Below, piece after piece: positions 19,043-27,215 of a stretch of 64,000 nt of DNA. Source of the stretch: CAYNWT01 sp964450955 (lineage in GTDB: Bacteria > Planctomycetota > Planctomycetia > Planctomycetales > Planctomycetaceae); the NCBI GenBank assembly GCA_964450955.1, contig CAYVFI010000015.1:62001-126000 (forward strand), read 5' to 3'. The stretch's first letter is position 1. The number at the start of each line of letters is the position of its first letter. The notes below the pieces were generated by a model. That model ran no database searches. It was not told the origin of the DNA and worked only from the letters and a program-made list of their open reading frames with translations. The translations under genes were made by a program, and so were the position numbers.

Positions 19043-20533
19043 ATGAATAATCGGCACGCGCAACTCCGCACTGTTCTACTCAGCACAATCGCTATTGTCG
19101 TTTTTGCCCCGATTGCCGGCTTCGCTGATGACTTCACGTACCGCGATCGCGAGGGCCAGACAGTTACTGTTGCAGCCAGACTGGTTGCGTCCGGACAAGG
19201 GCAGCATGTTCTTGAACTGTCGGATGGTGAATATCGAATCGTACCGCAGGCGGCGGTCTCTCAACGTACGCCGAGTGATCCGCCGGAACCGTTGACTCCG
19301 GATGAAGTTGTTGAAAAGCTCAGCCAGCGATTTGGGGGACCGGAACGGTTCCGCGGCAAAGCCTACGGGCACTTCGTGGTCGGCCTGGTTCTTGACACCG
19401 GACTCTCAAAAACCGCCGAAGGCAGAGCTCAGGAATGCCTGCGCAAGGCGACGAAATTTCAAAGGGCCGTTGAGAAGAATTTCCTGTCCTTCACCAGACG
19501 GATGCGAATCAAAACCACGCCGCCAACACATCCGCTGGTTCTCATCATTTTTGAAACCGACAAGGCGTTCGAGGCTTATCACCGGGAAGTCACTGGTGGA
19601 ACCGGACTGTCAGCCGGTAACGTCGCCGGGTTCTACTCGCCGCTTAGTAACTGGCTGGTCATTCGCATGACCGAGTGCCTGACGTTTGATACGCCGCTAC
19701 ATGAAGCCATCCATCAACAGGTTTTCAATCAACACGTGCTGCAACGGCTGGCTCCGACACCGGCGTGGTTCAACGAAGGTATCGCCACCGGCTTCGAAGG
19801 CAACGGCGATCAGATTAGCCGAGGCCCATCGAAGGTCAGCGTACGATACTCGCGACTTGCCAATTCAGCACGCACCGTCAACTGGCCAATTTTAGTGAAA
19901 GACGACCGCGCGTTTCGTGGTGATGTTTTCGCGGGCGAAGCGTACACGCATGCGTGGTGCATGCACTGGTTGCTGGTCACCCGGTACAAGAAGGAATACA
20001 CACGATACGTCGAACGCATCGGTCAGGACGAACCACTTGCCGAACACGATCCCAACCAGCGCCGCCAGGACATGGAAGAGATCTTCGGGAAGTCGGTCAA
20101 AGAATTGCAGGCTGAGTTCCCTCGCGCGTTGATGTCGGCCGTCAAACGCCAAAAACTCCCGGCGCCGAAAACGCGCCGCGTGGGCGAACTTAATCTGCAG
20201 TCAAATCTTGCTGACGTCAGTCTGGTCGGAGTAGCCGGCTCGCGCGGTCAGTTTGGAACAGAGGGTGCGATTCGAAATATCTCGCTCATCAGACCAATGA
20301 CATTCCATGTCGTCGCGTTGACTGATTCGGGCATGTACGCTGAGTGGGTGATTCCAAACCTGGGAATCAATAAGCAGGTCTCTTTGAAACGGCAGACCGC
20401 CAGTAAACGGGTCCGCGGAGCTCGTGGCGGCCCCTCGCGTTCGTTCCGCCTTCAGGTGAATTCTGCCGCTCCTGATAGTCGAGACGCAAAACTCTGGGAA
20501 GCCGGTAACACTCCGACTCCCACAAAACGATAA
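19043..20533 (+). CDS. Exported DUF1570-type gluzincin metallopeptidase-like protein
   Basis: 496 residues from ATG 19043, the first in-frame codon followed by a signal peptide (LLSTIAIVVFAPIAGFADD); the frame stays open for 134 codons upstream, across the repeated elements, without a plausible protein. The zinc site is HEAIH at residues 220-224 with a downstream glutamate in WFNEGIATGFEG (Glu245), as in gluzincins; this arrangement is typical of planctomycete DUF1570 proteins. An N-terminal SH3-like SHD1-type segment (FTYRDREGQTVTVAARLV) precedes it. The likely site of action is the periplasm or cell surface. The next gene, 81 bases downstream, is also a protease-fold protein. Confidence 0.85.
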   Translation: MNNRHAQLRTVLLSTIAIVVFAPIAGFADDFTYRDREGQTVTVAARLVASGQGQHVLELSDGEYRIVPQAAVSQRTPSDPPEPLTPDEVVEKLSQRFGGPERFRGKAYGHFVVGLVLDTGLSKTAEGRAQECLRKATKFQRAVEKNFLSFTRRMRIKTTPPTHPLVLIIFETDKAFEAYHREVTGGTGLSAGNVAGFYSPLSNWLVIRMTECLTFDTPLHEAIHQQVFNQHVLQRLAPTPAWFNEGIATGFEGNGDQISRGPSKVSVRYSRLANSARTVNWPILVKDDRAFRGDVFAGEAYTHAWCMHWLLVTRYKKEYTRYVERIGQDEPLAEHDPNQRRQDMEEIFGKSVKELQAEFPRALMSAVKRQKLPAPKTRRVGELNLQSNLADVSLVGVAGSRGQFGTEGAIRNISLIRPMTFHVVALTDSGMYAEWVIPNLGINKQVSLKRQTASKRVRGARGGPSRSFRLQVNSAAPDSRDAKLWEAGNTPTPTKR

Positions 20534-20614
20534 TGTTATGCAACTCTCCGGCCCAAAACCGAAGGGGCGGGGTTAAAACGGGCTACGCACTATTCATGTG
20601 AGATCGATTGTCAA

Positions 20615-22072
20615 ATGCCAAGACTCATCTGCCTGTTGTTGCCTGTTCTGTTCGCGGCCCCAAATCAAGCCGACGCGCGAGATTTCTTCCTTACGATCGG
20701 CGGTGGATACTCCCCGTCAGGTAACCAGGCGTCCATTGAGAACAACGTTCTTTACTCACAGCGCGTTCTGGCCGGCAAACAGCTAAGCCGCAACGACGTC
20801 TACTTCGCAGACGGAATGGATACCGGCAAAGACGTGGAAGTGATGGACCGGAACGCGGTTCCCAAAGCCAACCGACTCATGGCAGAATTTTTCGGTTCCA
20901 AAAGCAACCTTGGCCTCTCGTACCGCAACCACAAAGTCGCCAACGTCCGCGGCGCTACGACTCCAAAGAACGTGCGAACATGGTTTTCAGAAGTCGGCGG
21001 AACCATGCAGGCCGGCGATCGGTTATTCATCTACGTGACGGCTCATGGCAGTGCGAGTCGAGATCGCAGCAACACACACGAAACCACCATCGCGATGTGG
21101 AACAGGTCGTCATTGAAGATGACGGAGTTTGTTGGATTGCTGGACGGGCTTCCGAACGGTGTTGAAGTGGTCACGGTGATGGTTCAGTGCCACGCGGGCG
21201 GGTTCGCTCGGTTCATCTTTAACGGCGGCGACCCGAACCGCGGAGTGTCATCGCAAAAGCGAATCGGTTTCTTTGCTACCGTACACGATCGACAGGCAGC
21301 CGGATGTACTCCGGAAGTCGATGAAGCATCGTACGTCGAATACAGCACCTACTTTTGGGCCGCGATGTCGGGTGTCGATCGAACCGGAAAAACAATCCAG
21401 CAACCCGACTACGACCACGACGGAAAAACTTCGTTTGAAGAAGCGCACGCCTACACGGTTCTCACAGCAAACACGATTGACCTGCCGCTGAAATCGTCCG
21501 GCGAATTTCTCACGAAGTACGGACGCTACGGCAAACGCGGCAGCAACCTGCTGACGGACGATTCATCGTACGCCGACGTCTTGGCCGTGGCGTCACCATC
21601 GCAGAAAGCGGTTCTGGAAGGATTGTCTGAACAACTTGAACTGACCGGCGATAACCGTGTCATGACTGCCTTCGACAAGTCACGAAGCAACACCGGGCGG
21701 AACCGGGGCCGCGGCGGTTTTCGAGGTCGCCGGCAAGCATCGCCTGAGGCCACCATTCGAACTCGCATCGCTGCCGACCTGAAGAAGCGCTGGCCCGGTT
21801 TGGCGAATGTCATGAACCCGATTGCCGTGGAACTCATCACGTCGCGCAAGGACGAGTTCATTAAGGCTGTCGAAGGTCATTCGCAGTACGACGAGTACCG
21901 CAGGTTGGCCGACAAAGGCGTCAACGAAACGCAAAAAACGACCGTGAAGTACGAACGCTTCCTGCGCATGGTGGACAACGTCATCTTTGCCGAAAACCTG
22001 CGTCGCAGCGGTCAAACCAGGCTGGTTGAACAATACGAAGCCATGGTCGCCGCCGAACGATCCACGTTTTGA
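20615..22072 (+). CDS. Exported caspase-fold (C13/C14-like) protein with EF-hand loop
   Basis: 485 residues. A signal peptide (residues 1-21, CLLLPVLFAAPNQADA) precedes a caspase-like fold: strand and catalytic histidine in LFIYVTAHGSAS (His144) and strand and cysteine in VVTVMVQCHAGGF (Cys192), the His/Cys dyad of clan CD peptidases. Residues 265-276 (DYDHDGKTSFEE) fit the canonical 12-residue EF-hand loop, with Asp at 1, 3, 5, Gly at 6 and Glu at 12. The last 180 residues are helical and Arg-rich, of unknown fold. It may be a calcium-responsive secreted protease; peptidase activity is an inference. It is probably co-transcribed with the upstream gluzincin. Confidence 0.8.
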   Translation: MPRLICLLLPVLFAAPNQADARDFFLTIGGGYSPSGNQASIENNVLYSQRVLAGKQLSRNDVYFADGMDTGKDVEVMDRNAVPKANRLMAEFFGSKSNLGLSYRNHKVANVRGATTPKNVRTWFSEVGGTMQAGDRLFIYVTAHGSASRDRSNTHETTIAMWNRSSLKMTEFVGLLDGLPNGVEVVTVMVQCHAGGFARFIFNGGDPNRGVSSQKRIGFFATVHDRQAAGCTPEVDEASYVEYSTYFWAAMSGVDRTGKTIQQPDYDHDGKTSFEEAHAYTVLTANTIDLPLKSSGEFLTKYGRYGKRGSNLLTDDSSYADVLAVASPSQKAVLEGLSEQLELTGDNRVMTAFDKSRSNTGRNRGRGGFRGRRQASPEATIRTRIAADLKKRWPGLANVMNPIAVELITSRKDEFIKAVEGHSQYDEYRRLADKGVNETQKTTVKYERFLRMVDNVIFAENLRRSGQTRLVEQYEAMVAAERSTF

Positions 22073-22099
22073 ACCACCGCGGCCAGGAGAAACAGTTCA

Positions 22100-23164
22100 T
22101 CACAGCACATCAATGATCGCTTCAATCGGGAAGTGATCACTGAACCCTGCGTGCGTCTGTCGATCAAACTTCCGCGGCCGCCCTTTGCGCGTTGTCATGA
22201 CTTCCGGTTTGTAAATCCGCGCGTGGGGTATTCCGGTGCCAAGGAATCGAATCTGCAGCCCCTGCAAACCAAAGTACAACCCGCGCGAGATGATAAACTG
22301 ATCCAGCAGGTTCATCGTGTTCGTCGCGCCGGAGTAGTAGTACGTGCCGTGGTCGGCTCGCGATAGTTGCGACCACATGCAGTTAAACAAGTACGCACGT
22401 TTGCCGGCGTAAGACTTGTAAGACGGCAAGCCTCCTCGCGACGGCTTGATGGGTTCCTCCAGATGATCCACTCCCTTGGACGCGCGTAGAAATTCCAGCA
22501 CGCTGCGATCAAACGGTTCGTCATTGAAGTCGCCCATCAACAAGACGTTGCGGTTCCACTTTGTGTTAAGCAGCCCCATCGACACTTCGTCGTCGGGAAG
22601 GCTGAGATAGTCGGATCTATCGTACTTCAGCAAATCGTCAACGATGCGGCCGCAGTGACTGGCCACCGTGAGACGGTACGCTTCCGTTTCGTATCGTCCA
22701 AGACTCCGCGATGGCCAGTGGTTCACCAGGACAACCAATTCTTCACCGTTCTCACGAACCCGCAAACGCACCTCAAAAATATCGCGTGTGGGAAACCGCA
22801 GGTGGACCAGATGTTCTTCCGGCCGATCGATGAGTTCGAACTTCTCAGTCGAATAAATCAACGACGTGTCGATACCGCGAATGTCCTGACTCTCAACATG
22901 CGCAAGCGCGTAGTCACAGCGCCCCGTGACGGCGATCAGTTGCTCAGCGACGTGTTCGTTTTCGATCTCGCAAATACCCAGCAAGTCCGGGCCTTCGCCA
23001 GCATGCATCGATCGAATGACCTGCCCCAGTGCCCCCAGTTTTTTGCGGAACGCAGTCCGGTCCCAACCGTTGGCCGGCGTGTATTCCAGATCGGCAGCGA
23101 TCTCTGAGACCGTAATGTCAAAGAGGTTTTGCAGATTCCAAAATGCGACTTTGAGTTCCGACAT
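22100..23164 (-). CDS. Endonuclease/exonuclease/phosphatase family protein
   Basis: 354 residues from the ATG at 23164; the open frame adds up to 17 codons. The EEP (DNase I/inositol phosphatase-like) fold is shown by AFWNLQNLFD at the N-terminus, the metal ligand region LLGICEIENEHV, VNHWPSRS, the catalytic LLMGDFNDEP and the C-terminal FSDHFPIEA. The substrate (DNA, lipid or phosphoester) cannot be predicted. No signal peptide is seen. It runs in the same direction as cdd and deoA and may share their transcript; it converges on the caspase-fold gene with a 27-base gap. Confidence 0.88.
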   Translation of the reverse strand: MSELKVAFWNLQNLFDITVSEIAADLEYTPANGWDRTAFRKKLGALGQVIRSMHAGEGPDLLGICEIENEHVAEQLIAVTGRCDYALAHVESQDIRGIDTSLIYSTEKFELIDRPEEHLVHLRFPTRDIFEVRLRVRENGEELVVLVNHWPSRSLGRYETEAYRLTVASHCGRIVDDLLKYDRSDYLSLPDDEVSMGLLNTKWNRNVLLMGDFNDEPFDRSVLEFLRASKGVDHLEEPIKPSRGGLPSYKSYAGKRAYLFNCMWSQLSRADHGTYYYSGATNTMNLLDQFIISRGLYFGLQGLQIRFLGTGIPHARIYKPEVMTTRKGRPRKFDRQTHAGFSDHFPIEAIIDVL

Positions 23165-23242
23165 TGGTTCCATCCATGAGGTCGGGTTGTGTTTTCGAAC
23201 CGCAAACGAACGCACAAGACACGCACTCGTGGTTCCAAAAAA

Positions 23243-23632
23243 CTACGCTTCGAACGAGAACCGATCCGGCAACAACGCCGCCAGCGATGTCTCCCGCACG
23301 GCGCCTTCTTTTTCAGAATCGTCAATCAGAACCACAAGTTCATCAGCGAACTCAGACAGGAATTGCCGGCACGCGCCGCACGGCGTTCCTCCTTCGGGTA
23401 ACGACAACGCAAGCTTGACGAATGTCTTGTGTCCCGCCGCCACCGCAGACGCCGCCGCAACACGCTCGGCACAAATTGTAAGCCCAAAAGATGCGTTCTC
23501 TACGTTGCAGCCCACAAACACGCCGCCCTTGTCCGTGAGAACCGCCGCACCGACTGCGAAGTTGGAATACGGCGCGTGAGCCTGAATGCGAACCTTGCGA
23601 GCGGCCGCGATGAGATCGGAATCAGTTGTCAT
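23243..23632 (-). CDS. cdd: Cytidine deaminase
   Basis: 129 residues, the usual size of the tetrameric bacterial enzyme that converts cytidine and deoxycytidine to (deoxy)uridine. The zinc site is CAE (in TICAERVAA, catalytic Glu) plus PCGACRQ. The substrate motif YSNFAVGAA and the N-V-E-N-A-S-F segment are also present. Its start overlaps the stop of the thymidine phosphorylase gene by four bases, so the two pyrimidine salvage genes are translationally coupled. Confidence 0.95.
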   Translation of the reverse strand: MTTDSDLIAAARKVRIQAHAPYSNFAVGAAVLTDKGGVFVGCNVENASFGLTICAERVAAASAVAAGHKTFVKLALSLPEGGTPCGACRQFLSEFADELVVLIDDSEKEGAVRETSLAALLPDRFSFEA

Positions 23633-24945
23633 GATTGGCCTGTAATCCTCTCAGCAATCAAAGCTGTCGTTGTTGGTGCGGCATCGCCAATGGTAATCGC
23701 TATGCGAAGTCGGTCGGCTACGGTGTCTGGCCGATGCGCAAATACCCGCGCGAGTGGTTGGTTGGCTTCGACCCGTTCGCCAATCCGAACCAGCATCTCG
23801 ATGCCCGTAGAATGATCAATCTTGTCTGACTTCGTCCGCCGGCCACCACCCAATTCGATAATCGCCAAGCCAATCTGTTCTGCATCGATTGCCGTCACGT
23901 ATCCCGCCTGAAGGCTCACAACGTCGGATGCCGGAGCGATATCGAAATCAAAGTTAGTCGCCCCACCCTGCGCAGCGACCATCCGTTCGAACCGTTCCAT
24001 CGCCGCGCCCGATGCGACAAGACCCTCCAGCATCGCCCGCGCAGCGTTGGCGTTCGCTTTGCCAGCTGACACCAGTAACTCTTCCGCCAACCGATAAGTC
24101 ACTTCACGCAAGTCGTCGGCAACCGGTTCGCCGCGCAGAAACGCAAGGCACTCGTTAACTTCAACCGCGTTACCAACCATCCGTCCCAGCGGTTGGTTCA
24201 TGTCCGTCAGTAGCGCCGTGGTCGGCAGGCCCATCCGAGCACCGGTATCACAAAGCGATCCAGCCAATCGCCGCGCGTCGTCAACCTTTTTCATAAACGC
24301 GCCGGTTCCGAACTTCACATCCAGCACGAGAGCGTCCAAAGATTCGGCCAGCTTTTTACTCATGATGCTGCCGGTAATGAGTGGAACCGATGGAACCGTC
24401 GCTGTCACATCACGCAGTGCATAGAGTTTCCGATCCGCGGGCGCGAGTTCCTTTGACGCTCCCGTGATGACGCAGCCGACCTCCTGCACAACGGTTTGAA
24501 GTTCGGCTATCGATAAGTCGGTTCGGAATCCTGGAATCGATTCCAGTTTGTCCAACGTGCCGCCGGTCGGTCCAAGTCCGCGACCGGAAAGCATGGGAAC
24601 TCGCAAATCACAGCACGCCAGCAATGGAGCCAGAACCAGCGACGTCTTATCGCCAATGCCGCCCGTGGAATGCTTGTCGACAACCGGTCGGCCATCGTCA
24701 GTGTGCTGCAATCGCGTGCCCGAACGCAACATTTCATCTGTAAGGCTGGCGGTCTCAGCTGCGTCCATCCCCCGACAGAACACGGCCATGGTCCACGCTG
24801 CCATTTGGTAGTCGGGCAGAGATCCGGTGGCGAACTGTTGCACAATCCAGGCGATTTGGTCGCCGGACAGCGGTTCTCCGTCCCGTTTTTGGGCGATAAT
24901 TTCGACTGCGTTCAAAGGGAGTGTTCCGCGAGTGTTTGCGGCCAA
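23629..24945 (-). CDS. deoA: Thymidine (pyrimidine-nucleoside) phosphorylase
   Basis: 438 residues, catalyses phosphorolysis of (deoxy)thymidine/uridine to base and (deoxy)ribose 1-phosphate. Family motifs: KHSTGGIGDKTSLVLAPL, SGRGLGPTGGTLDKLES, and DVKFGTGAFMK. It begins with the helical lid domain (IIAQKRDGEPLSGDQIAWIV). DeoA and Pdp cannot be separated by eye. It precedes cdd with a 4-base overlap, giving a salvage operon that turns cytidine into uracil and sugar phosphate. Confidence 0.93.
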   Translation of the reverse strand: MAANTRGTLPLNAVEIIAQKRDGEPLSGDQIAWIVQQFATGSLPDYQMAAWTMAVFCRGMDAAETASLTDEMLRSGTRLQHTDDGRPVVDKHSTGGIGDKTSLVLAPLLACCDLRVPMLSGRGLGPTGGTLDKLESIPGFRTDLSIAELQTVVQEVGCVITGASKELAPADRKLYALRDVTATVPSVPLITGSIMSKKLAESLDALVLDVKFGTGAFMKKVDDARRLAGSLCDTGARMGLPTTALLTDMNQPLGRMVGNAVEVNECLAFLRGEPVADDLREVTYRLAEELLVSAGKANANAARAMLEGLVASGAAMERFERMVAAQGGATNFDFDIAPASDVVSLQAGYVTAIDAEQIGLAIIELGGGRRTKSDKIDHSTGIEMLVRIGERVEANQPLARVFAHRPDTVADRLRIAITIGDAAPTTTALIAERITGQS

Positions 24946-25254
24946 ACAGTGGCCTACGCCGGGTTTTCTTTGAAAACGAGCGGGTTTGAGGAATAGAAAT
25001 CGCGACTCTTCGCATCACATTAATAGCAGAAATGTGCGATCACTCATCGTTGATCTTTCTGCTGGCCGATATTCAATGCTACTATCTTCGAACTTCGGGT
25101 CGTAACCCGAGTTCGCCGCCGACGTTGCGTTGAACATCCTCGGAGCAATCAGGCCCTCCTGATTTTGTCCGAACACCGTGCACCTTGCTGGTGTCACATC
25201 ATTTTCCGCCCGGTAGCTCGGGCATCCCCTGCGTTTATTGGAGCAGCATTCGGA
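24946..25254. other. Divergent control region of deoA and infA
   Basis: About 309 bases between divergent genes, no gene seen. An inverted repeat at 25089-25115 (cgaacttcgggt, loop cgta, acccgagttcg) with one bulged base may be a leader hairpin or an operator. The nearest purine-rich site to infA is GGAG at 25240-25243. Confidence 0.4.
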
Positions 25255-25491
25255 ATGGCTAAAGAAGCCGCAATTGAAATGGAAGGCCGCGTCGTCGAGG
25301 CCCTGGCAAACACTCAGTTCCGTGTCGAACTGGATCCGCCTAACGGGCAGGACAAGGGCCATTTGGTTCTCGCACACGTCGCTGGAAAGATGCGCAAGCA
25401 CTTCATTCGTATCGTCCCTGGTGACCGCGTTGTCGTCGAAGTATCACCTTACGACCTCAACCGCGGACGAATCATCTACCGCGAACGCTAA
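25255..25491 (+). CDS. infA: Translation initiation factor IF-1
   Basis: 78 residues from ATG 25255 (the open frame starts 90 bases earlier but is not conserved). S1-like OB fold: AIEMEGRVVEALANTQFRVE, GHLVLAHVAGKMRKHFIRI, PGDRVVVEVSPYDLNRGRI. IF-1 is usually about 72 residues; here the loop LDPPNGQDKGHL is a few residues longer, as in some planctomycetes. It assists IF-2/IF-3 in start site selection on the 30S subunit. rnhA follows 126 bases downstream. Confidence 0.95.
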   Translation: MAKEAAIEMEGRVVEALANTQFRVELDPPNGQDKGHLVLAHVAGKMRKHFIRIVPGDRVVVEVSPYDLNRGRIIYRER

Positions 25492-25617
25492 GCGAACGGT
25501 CCGTTCGATTGGTATCCGGTGGTGGCGTGTCACGAATTGGCTGCTGCTGACCCGGTTGGATGTTTGTTGAAACCTGTGGCTTCGCTTTCCTTGTCGGAGC
25601 CTTTGACGGAGTGGGTC

Positions 25618-26091
25618 ATGGCAGACGAGTCATCTGAGGATCGGCCGTTCGTTCGGTTGTTCACCGATGGCGCGTGCAAAGGGAACCCGGGCCCCGGCGG
25701 GTGGGGATTCATCCTGCGCCATCCGGCCAGTGGCAAAGAGATCGAACAATCCGGCGGCCTGCCCGAAACAACCAACAATCAAATGGAACTCCAGGCAGTC
25801 ATCTCGGGCCTGGGAACTTTAAAGCGTCCCAGCAAAGTCGAAGTGATCACCGACAGCACCTACGTCGCGAAGGGCTGTCAGGAATGGATGGTCGGCTGGA
25901 AGAAACGCAACTGGCAACGCAAAGAAGGCAAGCAGCTGAAGCCGGTCAAGAACGTCGAGTTCTGGAAAGAACTGGACGCGTTGCTGCAGGAACACACGGT
26001 GAGGTTCACCGTCGTGAAGGGCCACAGCGGTCACGCAGAAAACGAACGCTGCGATGAACTGGCTGTCGAAGCGGCCGAACGCTTCCGGTAA
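25618..26091 (+). CDS. rnhA: Ribonuclease HI
   Basis: 157 residues from ATG 25618; the open frame begins 99 bases upstream. It degrades the RNA strand of RNA-DNA hybrids. Catalytic carboxylates are in FTDGACKGNPGPGGWG, NQMELQAV, ITDSTYV and the C-terminal NERCDELA, with the conserved VKGHSGHAENE histidine loop. The basic protrusion (VGWKKRNWQRKEGKQLK) is present, as in E. coli RNase HI. A small broken membrane protein gene follows 13 bases later. Confidence 0.95.
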   Translation: MADESSEDRPFVRLFTDGACKGNPGPGGWGFILRHPASGKEIEQSGGLPETTNNQMELQAVISGLGTLKRPSKVEVITDSTYVAKGCQEWMVGWKKRNWQRKEGKQLKPVKNVEFWKELDALLQEHTVRFTVVKGHSGHAENERCDELAVEAAERFR

Positions 26092-26104
26092 CCGGATCAG
26101 ATCG

Positions 26105-26434
26105 ATGGATCAAAATCCATACGAGGTCTCCACCGACGATCCGGCAACGAGAACCGTTTCACCTCGACTGCACTACGTTGTGCTGGCAATGACTCTCGTC
26201 TCAACAGCGAGAGCAATCTGGCTTTGGTAGACTCTGCATCCGGGGCCAGGTCACAAGACAATCAACATACAGGATGCGTTCTTCGTCTACTTCCGCACGA
26301 GCCTGGGCGCGGTTGCAGCCGTTGTTTGCCTGGTCGCATGGGTGTCGCTTTTGCTTTCTCCAAGTCCCAAAGTCGGCTACACCGTGACTGGATTTGCGGC
26401 GACGTGTTTTGTGCTATCGTTAATATTCCTGTGA
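26105..26434 (+). pseudogene. Small membrane protein gene interrupted by an in-frame TAG
   Basis: An ATG at 26105 starts MDQNPYEVSTDD, the kind of NPYE N-terminus common in small planctomycete membrane proteins. After 41 codons a TAG (26228-26230) stops it, yet the same frame continues without further stops for 67 codons, with a hydrophobic helix (FRTSLGAVAAVVCLVAWVSL) and a second one at the end, to TGA at 26432. The simplest reading is a nonsense mutation in a 109-residue, two- or three-helix protein. No internal start is evident. Confidence 0.55.
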
Positions 26435-26473
26435 CCTGGAAACGCACACTTGGCGGTTCTCTCTGGAAAAGAA

Positions 26474-26828
26474 ATGAACCTTACGGAACACCTCAAAGCC
26501 GTCATTGAGAAACTGGACGAGTGCGAGATCGAATATGCACTGTGCGGTGGGCTGGCGCTTGCTGGCGCTCAATGGGACTGACTTTAGATTGTCCGCCTCC
26601 GACTTTACGTCGGGGGTTTAACGGCTTCTGCACTACTGACCGGTTCGTAGTGCAAAAGCCGTGAACCCACCAATGTAAAATCGATGGCGAAGGGTAATGT
26701 CCGTGCCATTCGACTGGTGCTTGCGGTGGATGGTCTCTCGCGATGGGCTCCGTCATCTAAAACGAATATCAGACCGCCCACAGGACAGAATTGATCTTGA
26801 GCAACTCGGAACCGAAACAGACGACTGA
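26474..26828 (+). pseudogene. Nucleotidyltransferase gene split by a palindromic insertion
   Basis: The 5' part (26474-26581) codes MNLTEHLKAVIEKLDE and EYALCGGLALAGA, the N-terminal GG(L/A)-type active site region of AbiEii/MNT-like nucleotidyltransferases, and ends in TGA. The 3' part (26697-26828, another frame) codes VSRDGLRHLKRISDRPQD and DLEQL, the C-terminus of the same family. Between them lies a palindromic element (26590-26665). About 300 bases of coding sequence, including the DxD metal ligands, are missing. A short gene that normally accompanies such genes follows 13 bases later. Confidence 0.7.
26590..26665. repeat. Palindromic element inside the nucleotidyltransferase relic
   Basis: acggcttctgcactac (26621-26636) pairs with 26647-26662 with one mismatch around a 10-base loop, flanked by gggggttta and gaaccc-type sequence that extends the pairing. 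It is preceded by a smaller palindrome cctccgac-ttta-cgtcgggg. It is too short for a transposase gene and may be a non-autonomous (MITE/REP-like) element. Confidence 0.55.
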
Positions 26829-26841
26829 CTCAGCACCGGTT

Positions 26842-26952
26842 ATGGACATGAGTTCTGCAGCGATCACCGGGCGATTGCGACTCGTGGATGAACTCCTGGC
26901 ACTCGGCAGGTCTTTGGGGAAAGCAAAGCCAGTCAATTCAGATACGCGCTGA
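26842..26952 (+). CDS. Short helical protein following the nucleotidyltransferase relic
   Basis: 36 residues, MDMSSAAITGRLRLVDELLA and a basic tail. A small gene with an MDMSPxAITxRLR-type beginning is, to my knowledge, often found right after nucleotidyltransferase genes of this type, where it may be a partner. This one may be shortened at its 3' end. The distance of 13 bases to the relic agrees with a former two-gene module. Whether it is still expressed is open. The following 27000-27105 stretch has a 38-codon open frame that matches nothing I know. Confidence 0.45.
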   Translation: MDMSSAAITGRLRLVDELLALGRSLGKAKPVNSDTR

Positions 26953-27215
26953 CCAGCACCACCAACTCATTCGTCGAACACCAGAATCGTGCAAACGCCA
27001 GTATTCAGGCCCAACGGACCGGACTTTCGCAAGCTCGTGGTGCAGCCCCACAAACCTCACGACATCCTGGCCAGAAACGACGCGCTCGCGTTAAAAACGG
27101 ACTAATCCGTTAGGTCCAGGTCCGCTGTTTGGCTGGATTTGAACACGCTTGCGACACACCCGCCAAAGCTGCCGAAGAAGATTATGCAGCGGTGTATCAA
27201 CCTGGCGAGGCAGCA

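Noticed and set aside
26989..27105. 38-codon open frame starting with GTG between the small gene and the FtsQ-like gene
   Set aside because: No homology recognised and no ribosome site; may be chance or a remnant, so not listed as a gene.
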